DNA of 64,000 nucleotides from Goodfellowiella coeruleoviolacea (GTDB lineage: Bacteria; Actinomycetota; Actinomycetes; Mycobacteriales; Pseudonocardiaceae). Below are positions 26,424 through 36,156 of this stretch, piece after piece. Position 1 is the first letter of the stretch, and the number at the start of each line of letters is the position of its first letter. The notes beneath the pieces were generated by a model. That model ran no database searches, was not told the DNA's origin, and saw only the letters and a program-made list of their open reading frames with translations. The stretch spans positions 124,001-188,000 of the forward strand of contig NZ_JAMTCK010000012.1 of assembly GCF_024171785.1 (NCBI RefSeq), given 5' to 3'. Position numbers and translations under genes: made by a program.

Positions 26424-27625
26424 GCAACCCGACCAGTCAACTGCTGGACAGCATCGCCGACGTCGGCATCGACCACACCAGGGGCGGCTACTCGCGGCAC
26501 GGGTTCGACCGCACCGAACTGGAGCTGCGCGAGTGGTTCACGGCCGAGGCCGGCGCGCGCGGCCTGGACGTGCGGCCGGACCGCAACGGCAACCTGTGGG
26601 CGTGGTGGGGCGCACCGGGGCCGGACGCGGTGGTCACCGGCAGCCACCTGGACTCGGTGCCCGGCGGCGGCGCGTTCGACGGACCGCTGGGCGTGGTGTC
26701 CGCGCTGGTCGCGGTGGACCTGCTGCGCGCGAGCGGGTTCACCCCGCGCCGGCCGCTGGCCGTGGTGGTGTTCGCCGAGGAGGAGGGCGGCCGGTTCGGC
26801 GTGCCGTGCCTGGGTTCCCGGCTGCTCACCGGGGCGATCACCGCCGATGCCGCGCGGGCGCTGCGCGATGCGGACGGGGTGAGCCTGGCCGAGGCGGTGC
26901 GCGCGGCCGGTGTCGACCCGGCCGGGCTGGGCGCGGACCCGGAGGCGATCGGCCGGATCGGCTGCTTTGTCGAACTGCACGTGGAACAGGGCCGCGGCCT
27001 GGTGGACCTGGCCGCGCCGGTGGGCCTGGCCACCTCGATCCTGGCGCACGGGCGGTGGCGGTTCCGGTTCACCGGGCAGGGCAACCACGCCGGCACCACG
27101 CCGCTGGAGCAGCGCGCCGACCCGATGCTGCCGGCCGCCGAGGTGGTGCGCGCCGCCCGCCGCGCCGCGTCCACAGTGGAGGGATCGCGGGCCACGGTGG
27201 GCCGGCTGGTGCCCAGGCCGGGCGGCACCAACGTGATCGCGTCCACAGTGGACCTGTGGTTGGACGCGCGGGCCCCGGACGGTGTGGCGACCAGGGAACT
27301 GGTCGAGCGGATCGCCGACGACGCCGAGCAGGCCGCCCGCGACGAGGGCTGCGAGCTGGAGGTCACCCGGGAGTCCTACGGGGACAGCGTGGTCTTCGAC
27401 GACGGCCTGCGCGACCGGCTGGCCGGCCTGCTCGGCGACGTGCCCGCGCTGCCCACCGGCGCCGGCCACGACGCCGGCATCCTGGCCGCCCACGTGCCCA
27501 CCGCCATGCTGTTCGTGCGCAACCCCACCGGCATCAGCCACGCCCCGGCCGAACACGCCGAGCCGGACGACTGCGCGCGGGGCAGTGCCGCGCTCGCCGA
27601 CGTGCTGCGCGGGCTGGCCGGATGA
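26420..27625 (+). CDS. M20 amidohydrolase in hut operon (candidate N-formylglutamate deformylase)
   Basis: 401 residues, M20 dinuclear-metal hydrolase of the allantoate amidohydrolase/N-carbamoyl-amino-acid hydrolase group. Metal ligands: GSHLDSV, DGPLGV, EEEGGRF, ELHVEQG and the late GISHAPAEH. It overlaps hutU and hutF by 4 nt each, so it is integral to histidine catabolism, not allantoin use. HutF yields N-formylglutamate and no HutG is visible in the operon; this enzyme fits that last hydrolysis (inference). The annotation allantoate amidohydrolase would rest on sequence similarity alone. Confidence 0.85.
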   Translation: MSNPTSQLLDSIADVGIDHTRGGYSRHGFDRTELELREWFTAEAGARGLDVRPDRNGNLWAWWGAPGPDAVVTGSHLDSVPGGGAFDGPLGVVSALVAVDLLRASGFTPRRPLAVVVFAEEEGGRFGVPCLGSRLLTGAITADAARALRDADGVSLAEAVRAAGVDPAGLGADPEAIGRIGCFVELHVEQGRGLVDLAAPVGLATSILAHGRWRFRFTGQGNHAGTTPLEQRADPMLPAAEVVRAARRAASTVEGSRATVGRLVPRPGGTNVIASTVDLWLDARAPDGVATRELVERIADDAEQAARDEGCELEVTRESYGDSVVFDDGLRDRLAGLLGDVPALPTGAGHDAGILAAHVPTAMLFVRNPTGISHAPAEHAEPDDCARGSAALADVLRGLAG

Positions 27626-28950
27626 GCGCCGGCAGCGGCCGGTTCTGGTGCGCCCACGCGTGGCTGCCCGGCGGGCTGGCCGCGGGTGTGCTGGTGAGCT
27701 GCGCCGACGACGGGACCATCAGCGCGGTGGAGCTGGTCGACCAGCCGCCGCCGGGCGCCGAGGTGCTGGCCGGGGTGGTGCTGCCCGGGTTCGCCAACGC
27801 GCACTCGCACGTGTTCCACCGGGCCCTGCGCGGCCGCACGCACGGTGACGGCGGCACGTTCTGGACCTGGCGGGAGGCGATGTACGCGCTGGCCGCCCGG
27901 CTGGACCCGGACAGCTACCTGGGCCTGGCCACGGCCGTGTTCGCGGAGATGGCCGTCGCGGGCATCACCTGCGTTGGCGAGTTCCACTACCTGCACCACG
28001 ACCGGGACGGCCGCCGGTACGCCGACCCCAACGCCATGGCCGAGGCGCTGCGCGAGGCCGCCCGCCGTGCCGGCGTCCGGCTCACCCTGCTGGACACCTG
28101 CTACCTGGCCGGCGGCATCGGCCGCGAGTTGGCCGGCACCCAGCGGCGGTTCGGCGACGGCTCGGCCCGGCAGTGGGCCGACCGGCACGCCGGCCTGCGC
28201 CCCGACGCGAACACCCGGATCGGCGCGGCCATCCACTCGGTGCGGGCCGTGCCCGCCGACCAGGTGGCCGACGTGCTGGCCGGCGCCGGACCGGACCAGC
28301 CACTGCACGTCCACCTGTCCGAGCAGCCGGCCGAGAACGCCGACTGCCTGGCCGCGCACGGGTGCACCCCGACCCGGCTGCTGCACGACGCGGGCGTGCT
28401 GGGCCCGCGCACCACGGCCGTGCACGCCACCCACCTGACCGCCGAGGACATCGGCCTGCTCGGCGGCACCGGCACCGCCGTGTGCCTGTGCCCGAGCACC
28501 GAAGCCGACCTGGGCGACGGCCTCGGGCCGGCCGGGGACCTGGCCGAGGCCGGCTGCCCGATCAGCCTGGGCACCGACCAGAGCGCGCTGATCGACATGC
28601 TCGGCGAGGCCAGGGCACTGGAGTACGGCGAACGGCTGCGCACCGGCCGGCGCGGCCGGTTCACCCCGGCCGAGCTGGTGGGCGCGCTGACCGCGGCCGG
28701 CCACACCGCGCTGGGCTGGCCCGGGGCGGGCCGGATCGCGCCCGGCGCCCCGGCCGACCTGGTCATGGTGGACCCGGGCACGGTCCGCACCGCGGGCGCG
28801 CTGCCCGAGCAGGTGCCGCTGGTGGCCTCGGCCGCGGACGTGGCCGAGGTGGTCGTGGGTGGTGCGGTGGTGGCCCGCGACGGCGAGCACGCCCGGCTGG
28901 GGGATGTGGCAGCGCTACTGCGAGCGGAGGTGACGGCACTGTGGCGGTGA
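27622..28950 (+). CDS. hutF: formimidoylglutamate deiminase
   Basis: Amidohydrolase-superfamily enzyme that converts N-formimino-L-glutamate to N-formyl-L-glutamate and ammonia. 442 residues. Metal-binding [15 protein letters not shown], the substrate-binding [19 protein letters not shown], and [15 protein letters not shown] with the catalytic Asp. ATGA overlap with the preceding gene; a 10-nt overlap with hutI. Its presence places this strain on the two-step formylglutamate branch of the Hut pathway. Confidence 0.94.
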   Translation: MSAGSGRFWCAHAWLPGGLAAGVLVSCADDGTISAVELVDQPPPGAEVLAGVVLPGFANAHSHVFHRALRGRTHGDGGTFWTWREAMYALAARLDPDSYLGLATAVFAEMAVAGITCVGEFHYLHHDRDGRRYADPNAMAEALREAARRAGVRLTLLDTCYLAGGIGRELAGTQRRFGDGSARQWADRHAGLRPDANTRIGAAIHSVRAVPADQVADVLAGAGPDQPLHVHLSEQPAENADCLAAHGCTPTRLLHDAGVLGPRTTAVHATHLTAEDIGLLGGTGTAVCLCPSTEADLGDGLGPAGDLAEAGCPISLGTDQSALIDMLGEARALEYGERLRTGRRGRFTPAELVGALTAAGHTALGWPGAGRIAPGAPADLVMVDPGTVRTAGALPEQVPLVASAADVAEVVVGGAVVARDGEHARLGDVAALLRAEVTALWR

Positions 28951-30128
28951 ACAACGCGGTCAGCACGGTGTTCGTGGGCATCAGCGAGCTGACCACCAAC
29001 GACGACGAGCTGGGCCAGCTCAGCGGGGTCGCGCTCGTCACCGAGGGGGAGCGGGTGGTGTGGGTCGGGCCGGCGGCACGGGCGCCCGAGGCCGACCAGC
29101 GCGTGGACCTGGGCGGCCGGGCCGTGCTGCCCGGGTGGGTGGACAGCCACACCCACCTGGTGTTCGCCGGCGACCGCACCGAGGAGTTCGCCGCGCGCAT
29201 GGCCGGCCAGCCCTACCGGGCCGGGGGCATCGCGGTCACGGTCGAGGCGACCCGCGCGGCCGGTGACGCCGAACTGGCCGGGGTGCTGCGCCGGCACGCG
29301 GCCGAGGCACTGGCCCAGGGCACCACCTGCCTGGAGACCAAGACCGGCTACGGCCTGACCGTGGCCGACGAGGTGCGCTCCGCCCGGCTGGCCGCGTCCA
29401 CTGTGGACGAGGTGACGTTCCTGGGCGCGCACCTGGTGCCGCCCGGCTGGGACGCGGACGAGTACGTGGCCCTGGTGTGCGGGGACATGCTCGACGCGGT
29501 CGCCCCGCACGTGCGGTGGGCGGACGTGTTCTGCGAGACCGGCGCGTTCGACGAGGACCAGTCCAGGACGGTGCTGCTGGCCGCCGCGGCCAGGGGACTG
29601 GGTCTGCGCGTGCACGGCAACCAGCTCGGCCCGGGGCCGGGTGTGCGGCTGGCCGTGGAGATGGGCGCGGCCAGCGTGGACCACTGCACCCACCTCACCC
29701 CGTCCGATGTGGACGCGTTGGCCGGCTCGGACACGGTGGCCACCCTGCTGCCCGCCTGCGACCTGTCCACCCGCCAGCCGCTGCCCGACGCCAGGGCCCT
29801 GCTGGACGCGGGCGCGACCGTGGCGCTGGCGTCCAACTGCAACCCGGGGTCGTCCTACACCTCGTCCATGGCGTTCTGCGTGGCCACGGCCGTGTTGCAG
29901 CTGGGGATGAGCGTGGCCGAGGCGGTGCGCGCGGCCACCTGGGGCGGCGCCAGGGCACTGCGCCGGGAAACCGGTGACGGCGCGGTCGGCGTGCTCCGCC
30001 CGGGCAGCCGCGCCGACCTGCACGTGCTCGACGCCCCGTCCGCGACCCACCTGGCCTACCGGCCGGGCGTCCCGCTCACCCACGCGGTGTGGCAGCGGGG
30101 CAGGCGGGTGGTACCGGCGGCCAGCTGA
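28941..30128 (+). CDS. hutI: imidazolonepropionase
   Basis: Opens the imidazolone ring to give N-formimino-L-glutamate, the HutF substrate. 395 residues. [16 protein letters not shown] for metal binding, [35 protein letters not shown] and [19 protein letters not shown] at 28926-28930 favours the GTG at 28941; a second in-frame GTG at 28947 is possible. Last gene of the hut operon, although the step precedes HutF. Confidence 0.95.
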   Translation: MAVNNAVSTVFVGISELTTNDDELGQLSGVALVTEGERVVWVGPAARAPEADQRVDLGGRAVLPGWVDSHTHLVFAGDRTEEFAARMAGQPYRAGGIAVTVEATRAAGDAELAGVLRRHAAEALAQGTTCLETKTGYGLTVADEVRSARLAASTVDEVTFLGAHLVPPGWDADEYVALVCGDMLDAVAPHVRWADVFCETGAFDEDQSRTVLLAAAARGLGLRVHGNQLGPGPGVRLAVEMGAASVDHCTHLTPSDVDALAGSDTVATLLPACDLSTRQPLPDARALLDAGATVALASNCNPGSSYTSSMAFCVATAVLQLGMSVAEAVRAATWGGARALRRETGDGAVGVLRPGSRADLHVLDAPSATHLAYRPGVPLTHAVWQRGRRVVPAAS

Positions 30129-30130
30129 TC

Positions 30131-30151
30131 AGGAGACAGGTCGGGTCTCCT
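30131..30151 (+). terminator. hut operon terminator
   Basis: AGGAGAC at 30131-30137 pairs with GTCTCCT at 30145-30151 (7-nt loop), starting 2 nt after the hutI stop; AGCT on both sides can extend the stem. No U-tract. Confidence 0.6.
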
Positions 30152-30253
30152 AGCTGAAGATCGGTCCAGGCCAGCTCGATCGCCTCGGGCAGGGCGGTGT
30201 GGAAGTCCGCGGGTCCGCGATCGGGCGGTCCGCGGATCTTTCCGAGGTGAGGC

Positions 30254-31432
30254 ATGACGCAGCCGACCCGGCCTGCTGGCTGGTGCCGCGCTCGCGGTTC
30301 TCACCGGCATCGGGCCGCTGGTGGCCAGTCCAGCAACAACCACCTGGGTTCTGTCCGCTCCCGGGAACCGGCGCGGCGTGCTGCGAAAGTGGTTCTACTG
30401 GCTGACGTTGGCCGGGCTGTCAGCCGGGGCAGGGACTGGAGCAGCCCTGGTCGCGTTGTTCCGCCTGCCCCTGACCGCCACGATCGTGACAGGAGCCGCT
30501 GTGGGCAGCGGGCTCGTCGCACTGTCGGTCCTGCGACAGATCCACCGGTTCCGCCGGCCCTGGTCGCATCGGGTCCTGATCGGCGCCGGGCTGCTGACCG
30601 CCGGACTCGGGCTGCTCACCGCGCGGGGGAGTTGGCCATCGCGGGATCTCCTGTGGACCATCCTGGCTCCGATCGGGTCGCTGCCGGCGTTGGTGGCCGT
30701 TGTCTCGGCGGCGGCCACGCTGTCGTGGTGGACTGATCAGCGGTTGGGCCGTCTGGGACGCGCCTCTCTGTCCGAGGGGGCGCACGTCGCGGCGGCGGCG
30801 GCCACCGCGGGGAACTTCCTCGACCTGTCGCTGCTGACCGGTGTTCTGGAAGTCCACCGCTGGCGCCGAGTCGGCCGAGTGACAAGCGGCGCCTTCCCCC
30901 TCGGCCGGTGGCGCTCACTGGCCCGTGCCGACCTCCGCCGGCTGTTCCGGACACCGGGTGCCCTGCCTTTGTGGTCGGGCCTGGCCCTGGTGCCCTATGC
31001 CGCCGCGGGCCTCGCCCCCACCTGGGCGCCACTGGCTCAACTGCTGGCCGCGTGCGCCGCCACGAGCCGGCTCGCCGCGGGACTGCGGACCATCAATCGT
31101 TCCCCGGCTCTGCGGCGCGCCCTCGGCGGCAGCGATTCCGGGCTCCGGGCGGTGCACCTCACCGTGCCCTCATCAGGAGCGCTGGTGTGGTGCCTGGGAA
31201 CGGCGCCCGCGACCTGGCAGAGCGGCCCCTGGCTGTGGTTCGTCGCTGCGGTCGGAGCAGTGGCCGTCACCTACCGACTCGCCACCCGACCCCCACGGAC
31301 TACCACCTGACTCTCCTCGACATCGGGTTCGGCGTCATGATCCCCTGGGGGCTCGTGCGTCAACTGTGCCGGGGACTCGGTCTCCTGGCGGTGTTCGCAC
31401 TGCTGATCAATCTCCTCACGGTCACATCGTGA
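30254..31432 (+). pseudogene. decayed ABC-exporter-type membrane protein (DUF6297-like)
   Basis: Three frames carry parts of one protein. ATG 30254 with GAGGTGAG upstream gives a short start in one frame. The frame of 30258-31310 then carries LLAGAALAVLTGIGPLVASP and TTTWVLSAPGNRRGVLRKWF, then about eight hydrophobic spans. After 31285 the frame that matches changes again (TDYHLTLLDIGFGV, MIPWGLVRQLCRGLGLLAV) and ends at 31432. The continuous version resembles actinomycete DUF6297 membrane proteins, normally about 500 residues and paired with an ABC ATPase, absent here. An intact shorter gene from GTG 30321 to 31310 is the alternative. Confidence 0.55.
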
Positions 31433-31870
31433 GCACCGCCCAGCGACGGATGCGTGGTGCTGGAGCTGTTCGAACCGAGCGAGCAGCACATCCAGCGTCG
31501 CCCGGCCTTCACGACCTACCCCCTCGGCAGTGAAGGGATCGTCATGGAGACAAGCCGAGGCAGCCATCGTGTACCCGGCCACGCTGAATTTCCTGTCCCG
31601 CTTCGCCGTTCGTCATCGGTACGCTCGCCAAACTCCAATCCCGACACAGCAGCAGCGCAGGCACGCCACAACCCGCCCAGCAAGCGACTCCCGTCACGTC
31701 GTCCGAACGACCGTGACGAGGGCGACGTGGTGGCGTCACCGGCGCAGGTGTAGCCGTTGAAGCGGTCCGAGCGAGCCTGTCACGCGCCGGTCTCGGTCGG
31801 TCATTCGAGGTGTGGGTGCGGTTGGACGCGGGCGTGGTCGCGGCGGTGCCGTCCACACCGCCGCGCCACG
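31433..31870. other. gap without recognisable gene
   Basis: 438 bases between the decayed membrane protein and the SDR gene. Several frames are open but none has a plausible start, Shine-Dalgarno site or recognisable sequence. A minus-strand stretch at about 31440-31530 (TLDVLLARFEQLQHHAS) could be the end of a lost regulator gene, but that is weak. No hairpins or repeats stood out. Confidence 0.4.
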
Positions 31871-32620
31871 TCAGTAGGCGAGTTCCCCGATGCCGCCGTC
31901 CACGCGCAGCACGGTGCCGACGGTGTAGGCGGACTCGTCCGAGGCGAGGTAGACGGCGGCCTTCGCCATCTCGGTGGCGGTCCCCAGGCGGTGCAGGGGC
32001 ACGGTCCGCCGGAGTTCCTCGTAGACGGCGGCCTGGCGCTCGGACCCCAGCGCGGCGAGCGCGTTGGTGACGGTCGGCCCCGGGCTCAGGCCGTTGACCC
32101 GGACACCCCGGTCCCTCAACTCGTAGCTCAGCCCGCGGGCGTAGGACAGCAGGCCCGCCTTGGCCGCACCGTAGACCGTCGCGTTCTCGTGTCCGACGAA
32201 CGCGGAGACCGAACCGACCAGGATGATCGACGACTGCCGCGAGAACAGCGGCAACAGGGCTTTGATCAGGAAGAACGGCGCCTTGAGGTTGGTCGCGACG
32301 AGCCTGTCGAACGCCTCCTCGGTCCATTCCGCGATCGGCAGGTGGGTGACGTCGGCGGCGTTGCTCACCAGGATGTCGAGCTTGGGCCAGTCCGCCCGCA
32401 GCCGCGCGGCCAGCGCCGCCTGACCGGGTACGTCGCCGGCGTCGCTGACGATGGGCAGCAGCCGACCACCCAGTTGCCGGGCGGCCTCATCCAGTCTCTG
32501 CCGCGAGCGACCGGTGATCGCGACGGTCGCCCCCTCGGCCAGGAACTCACGGGCCGTCTCCAGGCCGATCCCGCTCGTCCCCCCGGTGATCAGTGCGTGC
32601 TTTCCCGCCAGACGGCTCAT
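31871..32620 (-). CDS. SDR family oxidoreductase (glucose-dehydrogenase-like)
   Basis: 249-residue classical SDR. HALITGGTSGIGLETAREFL for cofactor binding, VSNAADVTHLPI in place of NNAG, catalytic Ser in VGSVSAFVG, YGAAK with Tyr and Lys, NGLSPGPTVTNAL. An Arg at the end of the second strand (AITGRSRQR) suggests NADP(H) preference. It lies 66 nt downstream of a second SDR; both are divergent from a TetR regulator that probably represses them through the 28-bp palindrome at 33514-33541 (inference). Substrates unknown. Confidence 0.9.
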   Translation of the reverse strand: MSRLAGKHALITGGTSGIGLETAREFLAEGATVAITGRSRQRLDEAARQLGGRLLPIVSDAGDVPGQAALAARLRADWPKLDILVSNAADVTHLPIAEWTEEAFDRLVATNLKAPFFLIKALLPLFSRQSSIILVGSVSAFVGHENATVYGAAKAGLLSYARGLSYELRDRGVRVNGLSPGPTVTNALAALGSERQAAVYEELRRTVPLHRLGTATEMAKAAVYLASDESAYTVGTVLRVDGGIGELAY

Positions 32621-32686
32621 GCTCTCGTGCTCCTCACGTGGGGCCAGGGCGCGTGGTTGTGCCAGCGCGGTTGTGCCAGCGGAGGC

Positions 32687-33436
32687 TCAGATCGCGGTTC
32701 GGCCGCCGTCGGCGGCCACCACCGTCCCGGTCACGTAACTGGCCCGGTCGCTGGCGAGGAAAGCGATCACGTGCGCCACCTCGGTCGGATCGGAGGTGCG
32801 CTTGAGCGCGGTGGTCAGGCCCATGCCACCCATGTCCGGGCCCATCGCCGCGACCACCTTCGCGGTGCGCATCGGGCCCGGAGCGACGGCGTTGACCCGC
32901 ACGTTCGCCTCGGCGAACTCCGCCGCCCAGGTGCGGGTCAACGATTCGAGCGCCGCCTTGGTGGCCCCGTAGACAGCCATTCCCGGCGTGCCGAGGCTGG
33001 CCGCGGTCGAGCTGACGTTGACGATGCTGCCGCCGCCGTTGGCCGCCATCGTCGGCGCGAGCAGCGCGGTGAGCAGGAACGGCGCCCGCACGTTGACCGC
33101 GAAGGCGGCGTCATAGCCCGCGAGGTCCTGCTCGGCGGTCGGGCCGAGCGTCACGACGCCGGCGTTGTTGACCAGGACGTCCACGGCTCCGGCGTCCTCG
33201 ACCAGCCGCCGCACGGCCGCCGGGTCGGCCAGGTCGGCCGCGACGAAGCGCACCGTGCCGGTGGACGGGCCACCGACCGCGCGGAGGTCAGCCACGACCT
33301 GGGCCCCGCGCTCCGGGTCGGTGCCGGTGATGATCACATCAGCTCCCGCCGCGGCCAGCACCCTGGCCGTCGCGTGGCCGAGTCCGCCGATCGCGCCGGA
33401 TCCGGTGATGAGTGCCCTCTTCCCTGCCAACTCCAC
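32687..33436 (-). CDS. SDR family oxidoreductase
   Basis: 249 residues from the GTG at 33436, selected because AAGGACGAAGCA precedes it and family length matches; an upstream GTG at 33460 would add eight residues. Features: ALITGSGAIGGLGHATARVL, LVNNAGVVTLGP, VNVSSTAASLG, VYGATKAALESL and NAVAPGPMRT. IITGTDPERG after the second strand (Asp instead of Arg) suggests NAD(H). First gene of the two-SDR operon next to tetR. Confidence 0.9.
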   Translation of the reverse strand: MELAGKRALITGSGAIGGLGHATARVLAAAGADVIITGTDPERGAQVVADLRAVGGPSTGTVRFVAADLADPAAVRRLVEDAGAVDVLVNNAGVVTLGPTAEQDLAGYDAAFAVNVRAPFLLTALLAPTMAANGGGSIVNVSSTAASLGTPGMAVYGATKAALESLTRTWAAEFAEANVRVNAVAPGPMRTAKVVAAMGPDMGGMGLTTALKRTSDPTEVAHVIAFLASDRASYVTGTVVAADGGRTAI

Positions 33437-33513
33437 TGCTTCGTCCTTCGCGTCCAGCACGTGATCGGTCGACTTCCGTGCAAGCGTTCAAAAAGTAACG
33501 CGGCCGAAGCTAT

Positions 33514-33541
33514 GACTTCTTGAACGCACTGTCAAGAAGTC
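33514..33541. promoter_or_regulatory. TetR-type operator between SDR operon and tetR
   Basis: GACTTCTTGA (33514-33523) and TCAAGAAGTC (33532-33541) form a perfect 10-bp inverted repeat with 8-bp spacer. It ends 14 bp before the tetR start and lies about 78 bp upstream of the SDR start, where it can control both directions. Confidence 0.8.
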
Positions 33542-33555
33542 GTAGTGTCGGACGG

Positions 33556-34155
33556 GTGGCACGGACCGGACGCCCCCGAGGGTTCGACAAGGACCAGACC
33601 CTGCTGTGCGCACTGGAGCTGTTCTGGTCCCGGGGCTACGGGGCGACCTCGATCCAGGACCTGGTCGACGCGCTGGCCGTCGAACGCGGCAGCCTCTACG
33701 GGGCGTTCGGGGACAAGCGCCGCTTCTACCTCGACGCGGTCCGGCTCTACTGGGAGGTGTACGAGCGGCACCTGACCAGCGCACTCGACACCACCCCCGT
33801 GCTGCCGGCGCTCCGGGAGATCCTGACCCACCCGGCACGCCTGGACGAGATCAGCACCGAACTGGGCACACCGCAGGGCTGCCTGGTCGGCAACACCACC
33901 GCCGAACTCGTCCCGCACGACAGCGAGGCCACCGAAGTCGTCACCCGCTCGTACCGCCGGTTCACCGACATCGTCGCCGCCGCGCTGCGCCGCGCACAGG
34001 CCTCCGGAGAGGTCACCGACAGCGCCCGCCCCGAGGACCAGGCCCAGCTGCTGCTCTACGTCGTGCAGGGCCTCTCGCTCGTGTCGCGGGCGGGCCTGGA
34101 CCGGGCCGCCGCCCTGGCCGCGGTCGACACCGCGATCGACGCGTTGCGGGCGTGA
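33556..34155 (+). CDS. TetR/AcrR family repressor
   Basis: 199 residues. GRPRGFDKDQTLLCALELFWSRGYGATSIQDLVDALAVERGSLYGAFGDKRRFYLDAV is a full TetR DNA-binding domain (residues 5-58). The rest is a TetR_C-like ligand domain with GTPQGCLVGNTTAEL, typical of the family represented by YcdC/AcrR-like aldehyde or quinone sensors. GTG at 33556. The palindromic operator lies just upstream. It is divergent from the two SDR genes, which suggests an electrophile- or ketone-responsive reductase set (inference). Confidence 0.9.
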   Translation: MARTGRPRGFDKDQTLLCALELFWSRGYGATSIQDLVDALAVERGSLYGAFGDKRRFYLDAVRLYWEVYERHLTSALDTTPVLPALREILTHPARLDEISTELGTPQGCLVGNTTAELVPHDSEATEVVTRSYRRFTDIVAAALRRAQASGEVTDSARPEDQAQLLLYVVQGLSLVSRAGLDRAAALAAVDTAIDALRA

Positions 34156-34245
34156 CCGACGCCATCGCCGGTGGTGCGCGGATCGACTGCCGGTATACCT
34201 GGTGTGGTCGGATGACAGCCCGGGGTGATCAGCGCTGGAGGCGGG

Positions 34246-34791
34246 ATGACTGGTTCGAGCAGGTGGGTGAGCGTGTCCAAGCCCTACGTGGTGCCTCGTC
34301 CGCCGGGTGCGGGTGACGCGTGGAGCGAGGAGGCTGCGCGTCGGGGCGGACAGGGCGGCCAGCGCCTGCGCGAGGTCGCCGAACTCGTGCCGCCGCCGAG
34401 GGTGGCCCAGGCACTGGGGCTCGCCGACGGCGCCAGCGCCGTGGTGCGGCGCCGGACCATCCTGTTCGACGGCCAGCCCGTGGAACTGGCCGACTCCTAC
34501 TACCCGGCCGCGCTGGCCAGCGGGACCGGGCTGGCCGAGCCCGCCAGCATTCCCGGGGGCGCGGTCACCCTGCTCGCCGAACTCGGGCACGTCCCCAGCC
34601 GCGCCAGCGAGGAGGTGTCCGCCCGACCCGCCAACGGGGTCGAACGACACCTGCTCGACCTGGCCGACGGCGAGTGGGTGCTGGAGCTGTTCCGCCGGTT
34701 GACCACGGCGGCGGGCACGCCCGTCGAGGTGAGCGTGCTGACGATGGTCGCGCGGGGCCGGACGCTGGGCTACGAGCTGTCGATCGACTGA
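34246..34791 (+). CDS. stand-alone UTRA-domain regulator
   Basis: 181 residues that contain only the effector half of a GntR/HutC regulator: ADGASAVVRRRTILFDGQPVELADSYYPAALA, PGGAVTLLAELGH, and the C-terminal VEVSVLTMVARGRTLGYELSID. No winged helix precedes it; the upstream sequence is the tetR end. Start ATG 34246 with GGAGG at 34237-34241. DNA-binding would need another protein, or the family acts otherwise. A GGTATACC palindrome (34191-34198) resembles HutC-family operators and lies 48 bp upstream. Confidence 0.75.
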   Translation: MTGSSRWVSVSKPYVVPRPPGAGDAWSEEAARRGGQGGQRLREVAELVPPPRVAQALGLADGASAVVRRRTILFDGQPVELADSYYPAALASGTGLAEPASIPGGAVTLLAELGHVPSRASEEVSARPANGVERHLLDLADGEWVLELFRRLTTAAGTPVEVSVLTMVARGRTLGYELSID

Positions 34792-35271
34792 GCCGAGGAC
34801 GCCGCCCTGCGTCCGAAGTCCGTTGCACCATCACGACATCGAACGGATCGCTGGCAGGCCTCGTCCGGTGGCCGCGGTGGTGCCGTCGGCGCGCGAGTCC
34901 ACAAAGGATGATCCGCGCGGGCACCCGGACGACTGCACGGATCAGGCCGCACAAGCCGGTGACCACCCGTTCCCGGCGTTGATGGGATACAGTGGGTGTG
35001 AACAGCACCCCTGCTGCCCGCATCCGGCGGGAGCGCCCCCACCTCATCCGGTCCAGATCGCCGTTCGGACACGGGGGCCAGCAGTACCACGGGTTGTCCA
35101 CTCGCTTCGCCACCGCCACGGCTCGTGCGCGCCGTCGGTCGCTTCCCGCGACCACCCGGAGCACGTCGGCGGTGAGCACGGCGAATCGATGAACGCGGCT
35201 CACCACGTCCCCCTCCGGCTGCCGCGACGACCGACAGGCCGAGCCACGACCGCGACGCGGACGGAGTCCAC
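34792..35271. other. gap without recognisable gene
   Basis: 480 bases. No supported coding frame. Near the end an ATG at 35189 starts a 28-codon frame whose TGA overlaps the start of the DUF6292 gene (ATGA), which could be a leader peptide, but it lacks a Shine-Dalgarno site. No strong hairpin found by eye. Confidence 0.4.
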
Positions 35272-35853
35272 ATGACGCAGATCAGACCACTCGACACCGG
35301 CAGCGCGAACGGTGCCGTCCTGGCCAACCGCCGCGGTGCCGAACCGGTGCCGCGCCGGCCGAGAACCCCCGGCGCGAAGCGCTGCTCCCCGGACGAACCG
35401 CTGGCCAGCGCCAGCACCCCGCGTCCGCGAACCGCGTCCGCCGGTCCCACCGACGTCGCGGACGCGCTGACCACAGCCCTCGCCCGTTACGTGCGGACGG
35501 TCGCCGAGGCGGTCGGAGTGTCCGGTGAGGGCACCACCTACGAGGTCACCGACACGGCCACCGCGTACCTCGCCCTGGACTGCCGCGCCGCGGACCACCC
35601 GAACCGCGACGTCATGCTGGTCTGGAGCGCCGCACAGGGATGGGCGGTCTCGATCGAGACCACGCCCACCGAGCCGCCGCTCGTGCTCTCCCGCTCGACC
35701 GGCGACCTGGTCCCGGCTCCGGAAGCAGTGGCGCGGTTCGTCACCGAAGCGATCACGCGGCGTGGGGCGGGGCGAACCCCGGCGGTTCCCCTCCCGCGCA
35801 CGGACTGGTTCCACCTCGCCGAGCGCATGGAACACCACGCCCCGGTGCGGTGA
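35272..35853 (+). CDS. DUF6292 family protein
   Basis: 193 residues. The first 60 are basic and low in predicted structure. The rest matches DUF6292, common in Pseudonocardiales and not characterised: ALTTALARYVRTVAEAVGV, TATAYLALDCRAADHPNRDVMLVWSAAQGWAVSIET, and LVPAPEAVARFVTEAI. Start ATG 35272 follows GGAG at 35261-35264. The 52-codon small frame downstream may belong to the same transcript. Confidence 0.7.
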   Translation: MTQIRPLDTGSANGAVLANRRGAEPVPRRPRTPGAKRCSPDEPLASASTPRPRTASAGPTDVADALTTALARYVRTVAEAVGVSGEGTTYEVTDTATAYLALDCRAADHPNRDVMLVWSAAQGWAVSIETTPTEPPLVLSRSTGDLVPAPEAVARFVTEAITRRGAGRTPAVPLPRTDWFHLAERMEHHAPVR

Positions 35854-35888
35854 CCACCCAACTCATCAACCGAACCACAGGAAATCCG

Positions 35889-36047
35889 ATGACACCGACG
35901 AAAACCGAACCGACCACCAACACCCCGAGCACCGTCCATCCCGTGGTGTTCAGCCACCCCGCCGCCGAAATCCCGGCCGTTCCCCCGCAGTTGCGCGGCA
36001 CTCCGTTCCCGCGCTTCGAGTCACCGTCCACTCCGGACAACTCATGA
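35889..36047 (+). CDS. small hypothetical protein, 52 residues
   Basis: ATG 35889 preceded by CAGGAAATCCG. Composition is Pro/Thr/Ser-rich (VHPVVFSHPAAEIPAVPPQL) with no membrane segment. It starts 36 nt after the DUF6292 gene. No family recognised; the Shine-Dalgarno-like AGGA and proximity are the only support. Confidence 0.35.
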   Translation: MTPTKTEPTTNTPSTVHPVVFSHPAAEIPAVPPQLRGTPFPRFESPSTPDNS

Positions 36048-36156
36048 GGGGTCCGCGGTCGGCGGCTGGCCCTCGTGGCGGTCCGCATGGCCCGACGGCC
36101 ACACCGCGCTGGGGCGGACACGAGAACGCGTCCGCCCCTCGCGGGTCAGCTGTGCG

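Noticed and set aside
31271-31582. 103-codon minus-strand frame as a TetR-family gene end
   Set aside because: One helix-like stretch only, no DNA-binding part, overlaps the decayed membrane gene.
35189-35275. 28-codon leader peptide before DUF6292
   Set aside because: Overlap ATGA is suggestive, but there is no Shine-Dalgarno site and no regulatory codon run; kept only as a remark in the gap entry.
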